Assembly (NCBI GenBank): GCA_023433775.1
Contig: JAEYTY010000135.1
Location: forward strand, 1-34,893
DNA from: Pseudomonadota bacterium
GTDB lineage: Bacteria; Pseudomonadota; Alphaproteobacteria; Rhizobiales; Devosiaceae
DNA length: 34,893 nt
Direction: 5' to 3'
Below the pieces are notes generated by a model. That model made no database searches, had not been told where the DNA came from, and saw only the letters and a list, made by a program, of their open reading frames with translations. This document shows, piece by piece, positions 23,539 through 32,205 of the stretch (position 1 is its first letter; every line of letters begins with the position of its first letter). A program made the translations under genes and the position numbers.

Positions 23539-25065
23539 ATGGTCACCCGCGTTGCGACAGTTGCGTTTCAGGGCATCGAGGCGGTGCCTGTGGATGTGCA
23601 GGTGCAGATTGCGCCGGGCGGCGCGAAATTTCTGGTTGTTGGCCTGCCTGACAAGGCGGTCAAAGAATCGAGCGAGCGCGTGCGTGCCGCGCTGGTCGCC
23701 TCGGGTCTCGGCCTGCCGCCCAAGCGCATCACGATCAATCTCGCACCGGCTGACTTGCCCAAGGAGGGCAGCCATTATGACCTGCCCATCGCGCTGGGGC
23801 TGATGGCGGCCATGGGCGCCATTCCGCGCGATGCGCTGGACGGCTTTCTGGTTTTGGGGGAACTCGGGCTTGATGGGCGACTGGCCCATGTCGGAGGCGT
23901 GTTGCCCGCGGCCATTGCCGCCCAGACCCGCGATCTGGGAATTATCTGCCCCAGGGAATCGGGGCCTGAAGCAGCCTGGGCTGGCGAGGCCATCGACATT
24001 ATCGCCGCCGATAGCCTTTTGGCGCTGGCCAATCATCTGACCGGCCACCAATTGCAACCCCGCCCACAGCCCCGCCGGCAATTGACCGGCCCCGACGATC
24101 TGCCCGACCTTGCCGATATACGCGGGCAGCTTGTGGCCCGGCGGGCGCTGGAAGTGGCGGCGGCCGGAGGCCATAATATGCTGATGATCGGGCCGCCCGG
24201 CGCCGGAAAATCCATGCTGGCGGCCCGCCTGCCTTCCATCCTGCCGCCCTTGGCGCCGCGCGAATTGCTCGATGTATCGATGATCCAGTCGATTGCCGGG
24301 GAATTGGCTGGGGGCGCCCTGTCGGATCGGCGGCCCTTCCGCGCCCCGCATCATTCCGCCTCCATGGCGGCGCTGGTTGGCGGCGGGCTGAAAGTGCGGC
24401 CCGGCGAGGTGAGCCTGGCGCATAATGGCGTGCTGTTTCTCGACGAATTGCCCGAATTTGCCCCCGGCGTGCTCGACAGCCTGCGCCAGCCGCTGGAAAG
24501 TGGCGAAACCGTTATTGCGCGCGCCAATGCCCGGATTTCCTATCCCAGCCGGGTGCAATTGATTGCCGCGATGAATCCCTGCAAATGCGGGCTGGCCGGA
24601 ACTCCGGGCCATGTCTGCAAGCGCGGGCAGGCCTGCGCCAGCGATTATCAGGCCCGGGTCTCCGGCCCCTTCATGGACCGCATCGATATCAGGGTCGACC
24701 TGCCCGCCGTGTCCGCTTCTGACATGATCAGCCCCGCGGCAGCGGCAGAGCCGTCAAGCGCCGTGGCGCAAAGGGTGGCGGCGGCGCGCGATCGCCAGCG
24801 CAGCCGCTATGAAGATGCCGGCCATCCCGGCGTGCTGACCAATGCCGCGGCAGGATCCAGTCTGATCGAAGCCCTGGTTAATCCCGACAAGGAAAGCCAG
24901 GCGCTGCTGCTGCAGGCCGCGGAGCGGTTCAATCTCTCCGCCCGCGCCTATCACCGTGTGCTCAAGGTGGCGCGGACGCTGGCCGATCTGGCCGGATCGG
25001 ACAAGGTGGGCCGTCCCCATATTGCGGAAGCGCTGAGCTATCGGATCAATTTCGGGGCGGCGTGA
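23539..25065 (+). CDS. YifB/ComM family Mg-chelatase-like AAA+ ATPase
   Basis: A 508-residue protein with an N-terminal Lon-protease-S16-like domain (APGGAKFLVVGLPDKAVKESSERVRAAL, then LPKEGSHYDLPIAL). A Mg-chelatase AAA+ domain follows, with Walker A GPPGAGKS and Walker B VLFLDELPEF, then MNPCKCG ... C ... C, which may bind zinc, and a C-terminal helical domain (NLSARAYHRVLKVARTLADL). ComM in naturally transformable bacteria is a hexameric helicase promoting branch migration during integration of foreign DNA. The start ATG 23539 is preferred over a TTG five codons upstream. Confidence 0.93.
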   Translation: MVTRVATVAFQGIEAVPVDVQVQIAPGGAKFLVVGLPDKAVKESSERVRAALVASGLGLPPKRITINLAPADLPKEGSHYDLPIALGLMAAMGAIPRDALDGFLVLGELGLDGRLAHVGGVLPAAIAAQTRDLGIICPRESGPEAAWAGEAIDIIAADSLLALANHLTGHQLQPRPQPRRQLTGPDDLPDLADIRGQLVARRALEVAAAGGHNMLMIGPPGAGKSMLAARLPSILPPLAPRELLDVSMIQSIAGELAGGALSDRRPFRAPHHSASMAALVGGGLKVRPGEVSLAHNGVLFLDELPEFAPGVLDSLRQPLESGETVIARANARISYPSRVQLIAAMNPCKCGLAGTPGHVCKRGQACASDYQARVSGPFMDRIDIRVDLPAVSASDMISPAAAAEPSSAVAQRVAAARDRQRSRYEDAGHPGVLTNAAAGSSLIEALVNPDKESQALLLQAAERFNLSARAYHRVLKVARTLADLAGSDKVGRPHIAEALSYRINFGAA

Positions 25066-25132
25066 TCGCGCTTTGCTCAATTTTCTTTAAGCAACGCACG
25101 CTAGCTTTCTGCCTGCTGCACAGTGAGCCATC

Positions 25133-25768
25133 ATGCGCCAGACCGGTATTCTTGATCATTGGAACGATGAACGTGGTTTTGGCTTCATCCGGACAGATGA
25201 GGGCGAGCGCATATTCTTTCACATCAGTGCCCTCGTCCCGACAGCGCCACGCCCGAATATCGGCGATGTGCTGAACTTCGCCATGGGCAAGGGCAGCGAC
25301 GGGCGGCCCGCGGCTGTTGCGGTGCGGTTTGCGGGTCCCCATGCGGCATCGTCGCTGAAAGGCAGGACGCCAAAGCCTCTTCTGCTCGGCTGGCGTCTAT
25401 ATGCGAGCCTGCTTTTGACCTGTCTTCTGGCTCTGGCGCTTTTGCTCGACCGCGCTCCGGCCTGGCTGGGCATCGCTTATGGCGCAATGGGCGCGCTATC
25501 GTTCTGGCTCTATGGTGCCGACAAGGTCCATGCCCGAGCGCAGGCGTGGCGGACCAGCGAGTTCAACCTGCTGATCGTCGATTTGATCTTCGGTATAATT
25601 GGTGGTCTGCTGGCGCAGCAGTTGTTCCGTCACAAAACCCGAAAGCCATCTTATGTCGTGAGCACGACCCTGCTTTGTGTCGTCCACGCCCTTTGGCTTT
25701 CTGCGCTAGCCAGCGGTATTATCGACCAGCATGATATCACCCTGGTGCTCAAGTCCCTCGCGCTCTAG
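25133..25768 (+). CDS. Cold-shock domain / DUF1294 membrane fusion protein
   Basis: A 211-residue fusion. Residues 1-67 are a CspA-like oligonucleotide-binding fold, with GILDHWNDERGFGFIRTDEGERIFFHISAL covering both RNP motifs. The C-terminal part is a DUF1294 membrane domain of three or four helices, with the diagnostic GADKVHARAQAWRTSEFNLL and GGLLAQQLFRHKTRKPSY. The combination is known in proteobacteria, but the function is not established; RNA sensing tied to the inner membrane is one idea. It is a stand-alone gene whose 3' side carries hairpin repeat copy C. Confidence 0.9.
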   Translation: MRQTGILDHWNDERGFGFIRTDEGERIFFHISALVPTAPRPNIGDVLNFAMGKGSDGRPAAVAVRFAGPHAASSLKGRTPKPLLLGWRLYASLLLTCLLALALLLDRAPAWLGIAYGAMGALSFWLYGADKVHARAQAWRTSEFNLLIVDLIFGIIGGLLAQQLFRHKTRKPSYVVSTTLLCVVHALWLSALASGIIDQHDITLVLKSLAL

Positions 25769-25799
25769 GCCTTCTGGCCTGTGCATAAGTCTGTTCCCT

Positions 25800-25897
25800 G
25801 CCATTCGAGCATAGCTCTCATGGCCTTCTCGGCTTGAAAGGCTCCACTGGAGCCTTTCCCCGGCTTCGCCGGACACCTCGAAGTTTCACGTGAATCG
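25800..25897 (-). repeat. Multi-hairpin intergenic element, copy C (between the DUF1294 gene and aceA)
   Basis: Full copy in reverse orientation. It has a parS-like 16-mer (25882-25897), mini-hairpin CCGGC-TTC-GCCGG (25860-25872), main hairpin with 11-bp arms 25836-25846 and 25848-25858, and terminal hairpin GCCAT (25800-25804) with ATGGC (25820-25824) and inner GAG/CTC. The stem sequences differ from copy A at both sides of each pair. Confidence 0.86.
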
Positions 25898-25935
25898 TTG
25901 GGGAACGGCACTCGCCATCCCCCAACGCATTGAAA

Positions 25936-27231
25936 TCAATGAAACTGTGCAGTTTCCGTGGATTCGCCCATGGCCGTCGTGGCACTCTTGCCCTCGCTGA
26001 CGGTCATCGAGACGGCGTCGAAATAGCTGGTGCCCACTTCGCGCTGGTGGCGGGTGGCCGAAAAACCATTGGCCTCGGCGGCGAATTCAGCCTGTTGCAG
26101 GCGGGAATAGGCGGCCATGCCTTCGCTTTTATAGGCCCGGGCCAATTCGAAGGTGGTGAGGCTGAGATTGTGGAAGCCGGCCAGGGTGATGAACTGGTAT
26201 TTATAGCCCATGGCGCCCAGTTCGCGCTGGAATTTGGCCATGGCGGCCTCGTCCATATGCTTAGCCCAGTTGAAGCTGGGTGAGCAATTATAGGCCAGCA
26301 TCTGCTCGGGATAATGCTTGCGCACCGCCTCGGCGAATTTGCGGGCCTCGGCCAGATCGGGCTTGCTGGTTTCGCACCAGATGAGATCGGCATAGGGCGC
26401 ATAGGCAATGCCGCGCGCAATGGCCGCGTCGATGCCCCCCTTGAGCTGATAAAAGCCCTCGGCCGTGCGTTCGCCGGTGACGAAGGGCTTGTCGTAATCG
26501 TCGATGTCCGAAGTGATCAGCCGCGCCGCCTCGGCATCTGTCCGGGCCATGATCAAGGTGGGCACGCCCATCGTGTCAGCGGCAAGGCGGGCGGAATTGA
26601 GCGTGCGGATGAACTGGCTGGTCGGCACCAGCACCTTGCCGCCGAGATGGCCGCATTTCTTCTCGCTGGCGAGCTGATCCTCGAAATGCACGGCGGCGGC
26701 GCCGGCCTCGATCATGGCCTTCATCAGCTCGAACACATTGAGCGCGCCGCCAAAACCGGCTTCCGCATCGGCAATGATGGGCACGAAAAAGTCGAGATCG
26801 GTGGTCGCGATGCCATCGGCCTTTTCCATGGTCTGGATCTGGTCGGCGCGCTGCAGGGACTTGTTGATGCGCTTGACGACGGACGGGACGCTGTCGACCG
26901 GGTAAAGCGACTGATCGGGATACATATTGCCGGAAGAATTGGCGTCGGCGGCCACCTGCCAGCCGGAGAGATAGATAGCCTTGAGCCCGGCCTTCACCTG
27001 CTGCACGGCCTGATTGCCCGTAAATGTGCCCAGCGTCGGGACGAAATCTTCGCTATGCAGCAGCTGCCAGAGCTTTTTCGCGCCATTTTCGGCCAGCGAA
27101 TAGCGGATTGGCAACGAGCCGGCGAGGCGCTCGACATCGGCGGGCGAATAGGTGCGGGCAATATTCTTCCAGCGGTCCGGCGCATAATCGGGCGCAGGAA
27201 ATTGTGGCTTTTGGTGTGGCTTGTCGAGCAT
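25936..27231 (-). CDS. aceA: Isocitrate lyase
   Basis: Glyoxylate-shunt enzyme splitting isocitrate into glyoxylate and succinate, needed for growth on acetate or fatty acids. The 431-residue product has the catalytic KKCGH at 191-195 (nucleophilic base Cys193), the upstream IADAEAGFGG metal loop, HFEDQLASE, and late YNCSPSFNW. The start is ATG 27231 with AGGAG upstream. It lies downstream of the small ORF 27358-27585 on the same strand and opposite the ScfR regulator, which is its likely controller by analogy with RamB/ScfR in other bacteria. Confidence 0.98.
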   Translation of the reverse strand: MLDKPHQKPQFPAPDYAPDRWKNIARTYSPADVERLAGSLPIRYSLAENGAKKLWQLLHSEDFVPTLGTFTGNQAVQQVKAGLKAIYLSGWQVAADANSSGNMYPDQSLYPVDSVPSVVKRINKSLQRADQIQTMEKADGIATTDLDFFVPIIADAEAGFGGALNVFELMKAMIEAGAAAVHFEDQLASEKKCGHLGGKVLVPTSQFIRTLNSARLAADTMGVPTLIMARTDAEAARLITSDIDDYDKPFVTGERTAEGFYQLKGGIDAAIARGIAYAPYADLIWCETSKPDLAEARKFAEAVRKHYPEQMLAYNCSPSFNWAKHMDEAAMAKFQRELGAMGYKYQFITLAGFHNLSLTTFELARAYKSEGMAAYSRLQQAEFAAEANGFSATRHQREVGTSYFDAVSMTVSEGKSATTAMGESTETAQFH

Positions 27232-27288
27232 GTCGTTTCTCCTCATTTTGACATGGCGATGCCGCTCCGTCGGAACGGCAAAAATTGA

Positions 27289-27330
27289 TGATTCACGTGG
27301 AACAGGCCATGAGCGCTGAGCTCAAATGGC
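27289..27330 (+). repeat. Multi-hairpin intergenic element, minimal copy D (between aceA and small ORF)
   Basis: A parS-like 16-mer (27289-27304) runs directly into the terminal hairpin, with GCCAT (27306-27310) pairing ATGGC (27326-27330) and inner GAGC/GCTC. The mini- and main hairpins of the full element are missing. It lies in the 126-base leader between the small ORF and aceA. Confidence 0.8.
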
Positions 27331-27357
27331 GTGACGACGAGCGCCGGCTCTTGTCGC

Positions 27358-27585
27358 CTACCCTGCGACTCGCCGGCTGAACGTCGCGGCGATCATGCCG
27401 CTGCCTGAAAACAGCTCTTGGGACTCGTCCCCGCCGACCAGCGTGAACTGGTGGCGTCCGATCCGGCCGGCAATCGCAAAACCCATGGCGCCAAGCCCGC
27501 GGGCCTTGAACTGCGCCATGGCTTCCAGAGCCGTGGGGGCAATGATGGTGATGTACTCGTCGCGCTGATTGTCATCCTGCGTCAT
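27358..27585 (-). CDS. Small protein of unknown function upstream of aceA
   Basis: A 75-residue protein starting at ATG 27585, with GAGGAG upstream. It has an acidic N-terminus (MTQDDNQRDEY), then a compact alpha/beta pattern: ITIIAPTALEAMAQFKARGL, GFAIAGRIGRHQFTLV and a C-terminal GSGMIAATFSRRV. The alternation of strand, helix and strand suggests a small regulatory or binding fold, but I recognise no named domain. It is cotranscribed with aceA (gap 126 bases) and divergent from scfR, so a role in regulating the glyoxylate shunt or sensing acyl compounds is plausible but unproven. Confidence 0.7.
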   Translation of the reverse strand: MTQDDNQRDEYITIIAPTALEAMAQFKARGLGAMGFAIAGRIGRHQFTLVGGDESQELFSGSGMIAATFSRRVAG

Positions 27586-27609
27586 CGCAATCTCTCCTCG
27601 CCTTGCTGA

Positions 27610-27717
27610 TGTAAAGATTTGACAATTGAACGAAACATGCAAGAAATAGTCGCATATCGGCCAGTAAACCTGTAAATCGCTGGTCAATGTCGGAGACAGT
27701 TTTGTAAAGACTGTAAA
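27610..27717 (+). promoter_or_regulatory. TGTAAA repeat cluster, candidate ScfR operator
   Basis: TGTAAA occurs in direct orientation at 27610, 27671, 27703 and 27712. The last two are nine bases apart, within TTTGTAAAGACTGTAAAT. The cluster fills the divergent gap between the small ORF/aceA unit and scfR. It resembles the AT-rich repeated sites used by RamB-type regulators. Confidence 0.45.
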
Positions 27718-27731
27718 TTCGGAGGGAGGAA

Positions 27732-29144
27732 ATGATGGCGGAAACCGGCGAAAACCAGATTGGCGGCCGTATCCGGCGCCTGCGCCGGCAAAGGCGGCTG
27801 AGCCAGGCGGATCTGGCCCAGGCGCTGGGCATTTCAGCGAGCTATCTCAACCTCATCGAGCACAATCGCCGCAAGGTGACGGTGCCGCTGCTGTTCTCCA
27901 TTGCCGGTCATTTTGGGGTTGAGCCGGGCGAACTGGTCGAAAGCGACGAGGGAAGGCTGGTCGGCGATCTGATGGAGGCCTTTGGCGACGATATTTTCGC
28001 CGATAGCGACCTGACTAATCTCGATATCCGCGATCTTGCCAATGCCAACCCCGCCGCCGCCCGCGCGGTATTGCGGCTCTATGATCACTTCAAGCTGGCC
28101 TCAAGCGGCGCCGCGCCCAAACAGGCGCCGGGTGATACGGAGCCCTTTCATCTTGCGACCGACGCGATTTCCGATTTCCTGCAGGAAAACGCCAATCATT
28201 TCCCGATCCTGGAGGAAACGGCCGAGCGCGTGCGCGCCGATATCGATAATTCCGGCGACAGTTTTGAGGCCGGGCTGCGGACTTATCTCTTCAATGTACT
28301 GGGACTGGAAGTCCGGCTCGCCTCCCTGACCCATGGCATTGCGCGCCAGCTGAACACGGAGCGGCGGCAGGTGTTGGTGTCCGATCTGGTTCCGGCCGAA
28401 ACCGCCAGTTTTCTCCTCGCCCAGCAGGTGGGGCAATTGGTGGCCGAAGTGGACATTGCCGAAATCATCGCTGCGTCGAACCTGCCCGATGGCGATGCGC
28501 CGGTGCTGGCGCGCAATGTGCTCTCGGCCTATTTCGCCGCCGCGCTGATCATGCCCTATGCCCCGTTTCTCAAGGCCTGCCGGGACTATCGCTATGACAT
28601 CGAGCGGCTGGGCCGCCGCTTTGGTGCGAGCTTCGAACAGGTCTGCCACCGCATGACGACGCTGCAGCGCAAGGGCGCTTCGGGGATTCCGCTGCATCTG
28701 GTGCGCACCGATATTGCCGGCAATATTTCCAAGCGTTTCTCGCTGTCGGGCATTCATATTCCGCGCCATTCCGGCGCCTGCCCGCGCTGGAATGTCTATG
28801 CGGCCTTCATGGCGCCGGAGCGGATCAATGTGCAGCTGAGCCAGATGCCTGACGGGCAACAGTTTTTCTGCATCGCGCGCACGATCACCAAGGGCGATTA
28901 TCGCCACAATGCACCGCGCCGCTATCTTTCGATCGGGCTGGGCTGCGCTGTGCATCATGCAAAAGAAATGGTCTATTCGGATGGCATGGACCTGACGAGC
29001 CCGCAGCAGATCGTGCCCATCGGCGTCGGCTGCCGTATCTGTCCGCGCATGGAATGCGGGCAGCGCGCCCATCCGCCGGCCGATCATCGCTTCCGGCTGG
29101 ATGAAAATCTGCGGCCCGAAAGTCTTTATGCGCGAATGGGTTAG
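27732..29144 (+). CDS. Short-chain fatty acyl transcriptional regulator, ScfR/RamB/PccR family
   Basis: A 470-residue XRE-type regulator. The helix-turn-helix lies at about residues 11-65 (GGRIRRLRRQRRLSQADLAQALG, ASYLNLIEHNRR). A central domain related to ImmA/IrrE peptidases follows, and a C-terminal DUF2083 region carries conserved cysteines (CRICPRMEC near the end). The peptidase motif position appears as LAQQVGQL, with glutamines where an active protease would have H-E-x-x-H, so it should be a non-catalytic sensor. Relatives control isocitrate lyase, propionate or other acyl-CoA genes in response to acyl metabolites. The divergent small ORF-aceA unit is the expected target. GGAGG lies just before the start; an ATG one codon later is also possible. 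Confidence 0.92.
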   Translation: MMAETGENQIGGRIRRLRRQRRLSQADLAQALGISASYLNLIEHNRRKVTVPLLFSIAGHFGVEPGELVESDEGRLVGDLMEAFGDDIFADSDLTNLDIRDLANANPAAARAVLRLYDHFKLASSGAAPKQAPGDTEPFHLATDAISDFLQENANHFPILEETAERVRADIDNSGDSFEAGLRTYLFNVLGLEVRLASLTHGIARQLNTERRQVLVSDLVPAETASFLLAQQVGQLVAEVDIAEIIAASNLPDGDAPVLARNVLSAYFAAALIMPYAPFLKACRDYRYDIERLGRRFGASFEQVCHRMTTLQRKGASGIPLHLVRTDIAGNISKRFSLSGIHIPRHSGACPRWNVYAAFMAPERINVQLSQMPDGQQFFCIARTITKGDYRHNAPRRYLSIGLGCAVHHAKEMVYSDGMDLTSPQQIVPIGVGCRICPRMECGQRAHPPADHRFRLDENLRPESLYARMG

Positions 29145-29855
29145 CTAGGTGCCGTCATAGTCCGGATGGCGCGGATCGCGCTTCCAGCTGTCGCGCCACT
29201 CACGCTCCAGCACCGCGCGGCGCTTGCCGAAACGCTCTTCGGTGATGGTGAGGCAGATGATGCGATCGGTGCGGAAATTGCGGAAATCCTGGCGCAACAG
29301 GCACCATGCGGCGATGGTCTGCTTGCCCTCGTAAAAGGCGAGACCGACCGGCCAGATGGTGCGGCTGCTGGCGCGGCCCTGCTCGTCTTCATAATCCAGG
29401 GTGACGGCCTTTTCCTGCCGCATGGCGAGGCGGATATCTGCCAACACCGGCAAGGGTTTACCCGCGCCCCAGATGGCTACCGGCCAGAGCGCGGTGTCAC
29501 TGATCCGGTCGCGGAGATCATCGGGCGAAGCGGTGGCGATTTTGGCCAGGGCATTGCGTGCCGCAGCGCCCAATCCGTCGTCGGGCTGGGTCTCGACCCA
29601 GCGCGCGCCCAGCACCAGCGCCTCCAGCTCTTCGGCGGTAAACATCAGTGGCGGAAGGAAAAATCCGGGTTTCAGCATATAGCCAACCCCCGCTTCGCCA
29701 TCGATGGGAGCGCCGAGGCCGATAAGGGTCTGGATGTCGCGATAGAGCGTACGCACCGAGACCGATTGCTCTTCGGCCAGCGCCGCAGCGGTAACCGGCC
29801 GCCGGTGGCGACGCAGGGCGTCCATGATCGAAAACAGGCGTTCTGTCTTGTCCAT
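29145..29855 (-). CDS. YafY/PafC-type WYL domain transcriptional regulator
   Basis: A 236-residue regulator with an N-terminal DeoR-type helix-turn-helix (ERLFSIMDALRRHRRPVTAAALAEEQSVSVRTLYRDI) and a WYL domain centred on residues ~130-205 (AVTLDYEDEQGRASSRTIWPVGLAFYEGKQTIAAWCLLRQDFRNFRTDRI), ending in a WCX-like tail. WYL domains are thought to bind nucleic acid or nucleotides and often control DNA-damage or defence genes. No such genes are adjacent here. It converges on scfR with abutting stops. The ATG at 29855 is chosen because the helix-turn-helix follows directly. Confidence 0.9.
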   Translation of the reverse strand: MDKTERLFSIMDALRRHRRPVTAAALAEEQSVSVRTLYRDIQTLIGLGAPIDGEAGVGYMLKPGFFLPPLMFTAEELEALVLGARWVETQPDDGLGAAARNALAKIATASPDDLRDRISDTALWPVAIWGAGKPLPVLADIRLAMRQEKAVTLDYEDEQGRASSRTIWPVGLAFYEGKQTIAAWCLLRQDFRNFRTDRIICLTITEERFGKRRAVLEREWRDSWKRDPRHPDYDGT

Positions 29856-29993
29856 GCGGGCATAACCATTGCTGCCTCCTGCCATTGGCATGACAGGAGC
29901 ATTGGGGCTGCAAATGACAGCCTGCGTCAGCAGACTGTTAGATTTGACCCTGGCATCGGGCCGAAAATGTCACAGACGTGTGAACACTATGCG

Positions 29994-31004
29994 TCAGGCG
30001 ATCTCGATATCGCACCAATGACTGTAGGGACGCTCGGGCGAATAGATGACATTGGGGAAATGCGGATTGTGCACGGCATCGGCAAAAGCCTGATCCTCGA
30101 GGCAGAAGCCGGCATGTTTGCCATAACGCTTGCCTTCGAGCCCCGGCACCGGAATGTCGGTCCAGACGCCATTGTAGACCTGGACGCCGGGGCGGTCGCT
30201 CCAGAGTTTCAGGGTCAGATCCTTGTCCGGCGAGACGACCGTGGCGATGGGGTCTGAATGGCGGCGGCCGGTGTCGAGCACCATGCCGATATCATAGTCG
30301 ACCGGAGCACCACTGGCGTCACGCATGGTCCGCGGAGTGCGCAGGTCATATTGGGTGCCGGCGGAGGGCAGAATCGCGCCTGAGGGGCAGAGATCGGGGC
30401 CAACGGCGGTATAGGCGGAGGAATTGACCTGGATCCTGTGGTCAAGAACCGTGTCATTCGTGCCGAGATTGAAATATTGGTGCTGCACCAGGCTGATCGG
30501 CGTGGCGCGGTCCGTAGTGGCGCTGAGTTCGAGCCGCAGGCGATTGCCATTGAGGCTGTAGGTGGCGGCAAAATTGACATTGCCGGGATAGCCCATGGCC
30601 CCGTCGGGCGAGAAATGGCTGAAGCGCACCGCATTATTGGCGCTGTCGGCCTGGCCGGTCCAGACCTGACGGCCTAGACCCTCTGCCCCGCCATGGAGCT
30701 GCAATGTGCCGGCATTGGGCGGCAGCTGATAGGTCACGCCATCGAGCGTGAAGCTTGAATCCTTGATGCGGTTGGCAACGCGCCCGGCCAGCGCGCCGAA
30801 ATGCGGGCTATGGGCGACATAGGCGTCGAGACTATCAAAACCCAGCACCACGCCGCGCTCGCCGCCATTGACCGGCACGCGCCAGTCGCGCACCACGACG
30901 CCGAGGCCCATAATATCGACCACGACGCCGGTGTCGCTGGTCAGCCGGAACTGATCGACACGCTTGCCCTCGTGTTCGCCAAATGTTGAAACCTCGATAG
31001 CCAT
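29994..31004 (-). CDS. galM: Aldose 1-epimerase (mutarotase)
   Basis: Interconverts alpha and beta anomers of aldoses, feeding the xylose/galactose kinases and isomerases. The 336-residue beta-sandwich has GALAGRVANRI, LHGG, SLVQHQYFNL (catalytic His) and late GFCLEDQAFADAVH (catalytic Glu). It starts at ATG 31004 (MAIEVSTFGEHEG), with GAGGGG upstream. The open frame continues 268 codons further, but that part is antisense to lacI. Its divergence from the LacI regulator and proximity to xylBA suggest that it handles xylose or a related pentose in the same regulon. Confidence 0.95.
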   Translation of the reverse strand: MAIEVSTFGEHEGKRVDQFRLTSDTGVVVDIMGLGVVVRDWRVPVNGGERGVVLGFDSLDAYVAHSPHFGALAGRVANRIKDSSFTLDGVTYQLPPNAGTLQLHGGAEGLGRQVWTGQADSANNAVRFSHFSPDGAMGYPGNVNFAATYSLNGNRLRLELSATTDRATPISLVQHQYFNLGTNDTVLDHRIQVNSSAYTAVGPDLCPSGAILPSAGTQYDLRTPRTMRDASGAPVDYDIGMVLDTGRRHSDPIATVVSPDKDLTLKLWSDRPGVQVYNGVWTDIPVPGLEGKRYGKHAGFCLEDQAFADAVHNPHFPNVIYSPERPYSHWCDIEIA

Positions 31005-31149
31005 GCCGATCCCCTCACTGCGGTGCAGCGGGAGCTTTATCCCTATTTGCCCCGCCCCTGCAACTTGGCCGTGATCTGCGCACTTGACGATTGCGCATTG
31101 GGCGATGAAGGGTAGCCGCCGCGAGAGGCTGCGTGGGGACGAAGGCGGC

Positions 31150-32193
31150 GTGAACGAAGACAGCGTGAAACGCCGGGCCACGGTACATGATGTTGCGCGC
31201 GCAGCAGGCGTATCGCTGGCAACCGTCGACCGGGTGCTCAATGGCCGCCCGGGCGTGCGCGCCATTACGGCCGAAAAAGTCGCCGAAGCCATTGCGCGCA
31301 TTGGCTTTAGCCGTGACCTCAATGCTTCGCTGATGGCGCGGGCGCGCGACCTCAAAGTGCTGTTCCTCATTCCTGATGGCAGCAATGAATTCATGGATAG
31401 CCTCGCCGATGCGGTGGCGCGGCGGTCCAGCCAGTTCCTGGCCGACCGGATGCATCTCGAAACGCGCCGCATCAAGGCGCTGGACGCGGCAGCTTTGGCC
31501 GAAAATCTCGACCGGCTCGATCCGCGCCAATGGGATTGCGCCGTGATCGTCACCAGCGAAGAGCCCCGAGTCATGGCCGCCGTCGATGCCGCCAATAAGC
31601 GCGGCATTGCGGTGATGACGCTGGTGTCCGACCTGCCGGGCTCGGCAAGGCGGCATTTTATCGGCATCGACAATGTCGCGGCGGGGCGCACGGCGGCGTC
31701 GCTGCTGGGGCGCTTTCTGCCCCAGGGCGGCAAGGTGGCCGTGATTGCCGGTTCCCTGCATCTGCGCGACCATATCGAGCGCCTCGAAGGCTTTCGCGCC
31801 GGGCTCAAGGCCGAATTTCCGCTGCTGAGTATTATCGGGCCGCTTGAAGGTCATGATGAAGGCACTGAAACGGCCAGTCTTGTGAGCGCGCTTCTCGCCG
31901 ATCATCCTGATCTCGGCGGGCTCTATAATCTGGGCGCGGGTAATGCGGGACTCGTGTCAGCGCTGGAAAAATCCGGGCGCAGCGGGACGTTGCGCGTCAT
32001 CGCCCATGAGCTTACGGCGCCGACGCGGCTGGGGCTCGTCAATGGCGCTATCGATGTGGTGCTGGACCAGAACCCGGATGGCGAAATCCGCGAGGCCATT
32101 GCGGCGGCGCGCATCCTCTCGCTGGGCACGCCGGGAGCAGTGAGTACCGATCCGATTGAGATCGGGATTTTTTTGCGGGATAATCTGCGCTGA
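31150..32193 (+). CDS. LacI family transcriptional regulator of the xylose locus
   Basis: A LacI/GalR-type regulator with the N-terminal helix-turn-helix and hinge (ATVHDVARAAGVSLATVDRVLNGRPGVRAITAEKVAEAI) and a periplasmic-binding-like effector domain of type I (HFIGIDNVAAGRTAASLLG, KVAVIAGSLHLRDHIERLEGF). Standing between galM and xylBA, it is expected to bind a pentose and control these genes. I use GTG 31150, which places the start just ahead of the DNA-binding domain; ATG 31105 is an alternative giving a longer leader. A second, diverged copy of the C-terminal codons lies downstream at 32285-32323. Confidence 0.92.
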   Translation: MNEDSVKRRATVHDVARAAGVSLATVDRVLNGRPGVRAITAEKVAEAIARIGFSRDLNASLMARARDLKVLFLIPDGSNEFMDSLADAVARRSSQFLADRMHLETRRIKALDAAALAENLDRLDPRQWDCAVIVTSEEPRVMAAVDAANKRGIAVMTLVSDLPGSARRHFIGIDNVAAGRTAASLLGRFLPQGGKVAVIAGSLHLRDHIERLEGFRAGLKAEFPLLSIIGPLEGHDEGTETASLVSALLADHPDLGGLYNLGAGNAGLVSALEKSGRSGTLRVIAHELTAPTRLGLVNGAIDVVLDQNPDGEIREAIAAARILSLGTPGAVSTDPIEIGIFLRDNLR

Positions 32194-32205
32194 GCCATTC
32201 GATCT

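Noticed and set aside
29994..31808. Open frame of 604 codons that would extend galM through lacI on the opposite strand
   Set aside because: The mutarotase fold starts at 31004 with a ribosome binding site. The extension is antisense to a clear LacI regulator.
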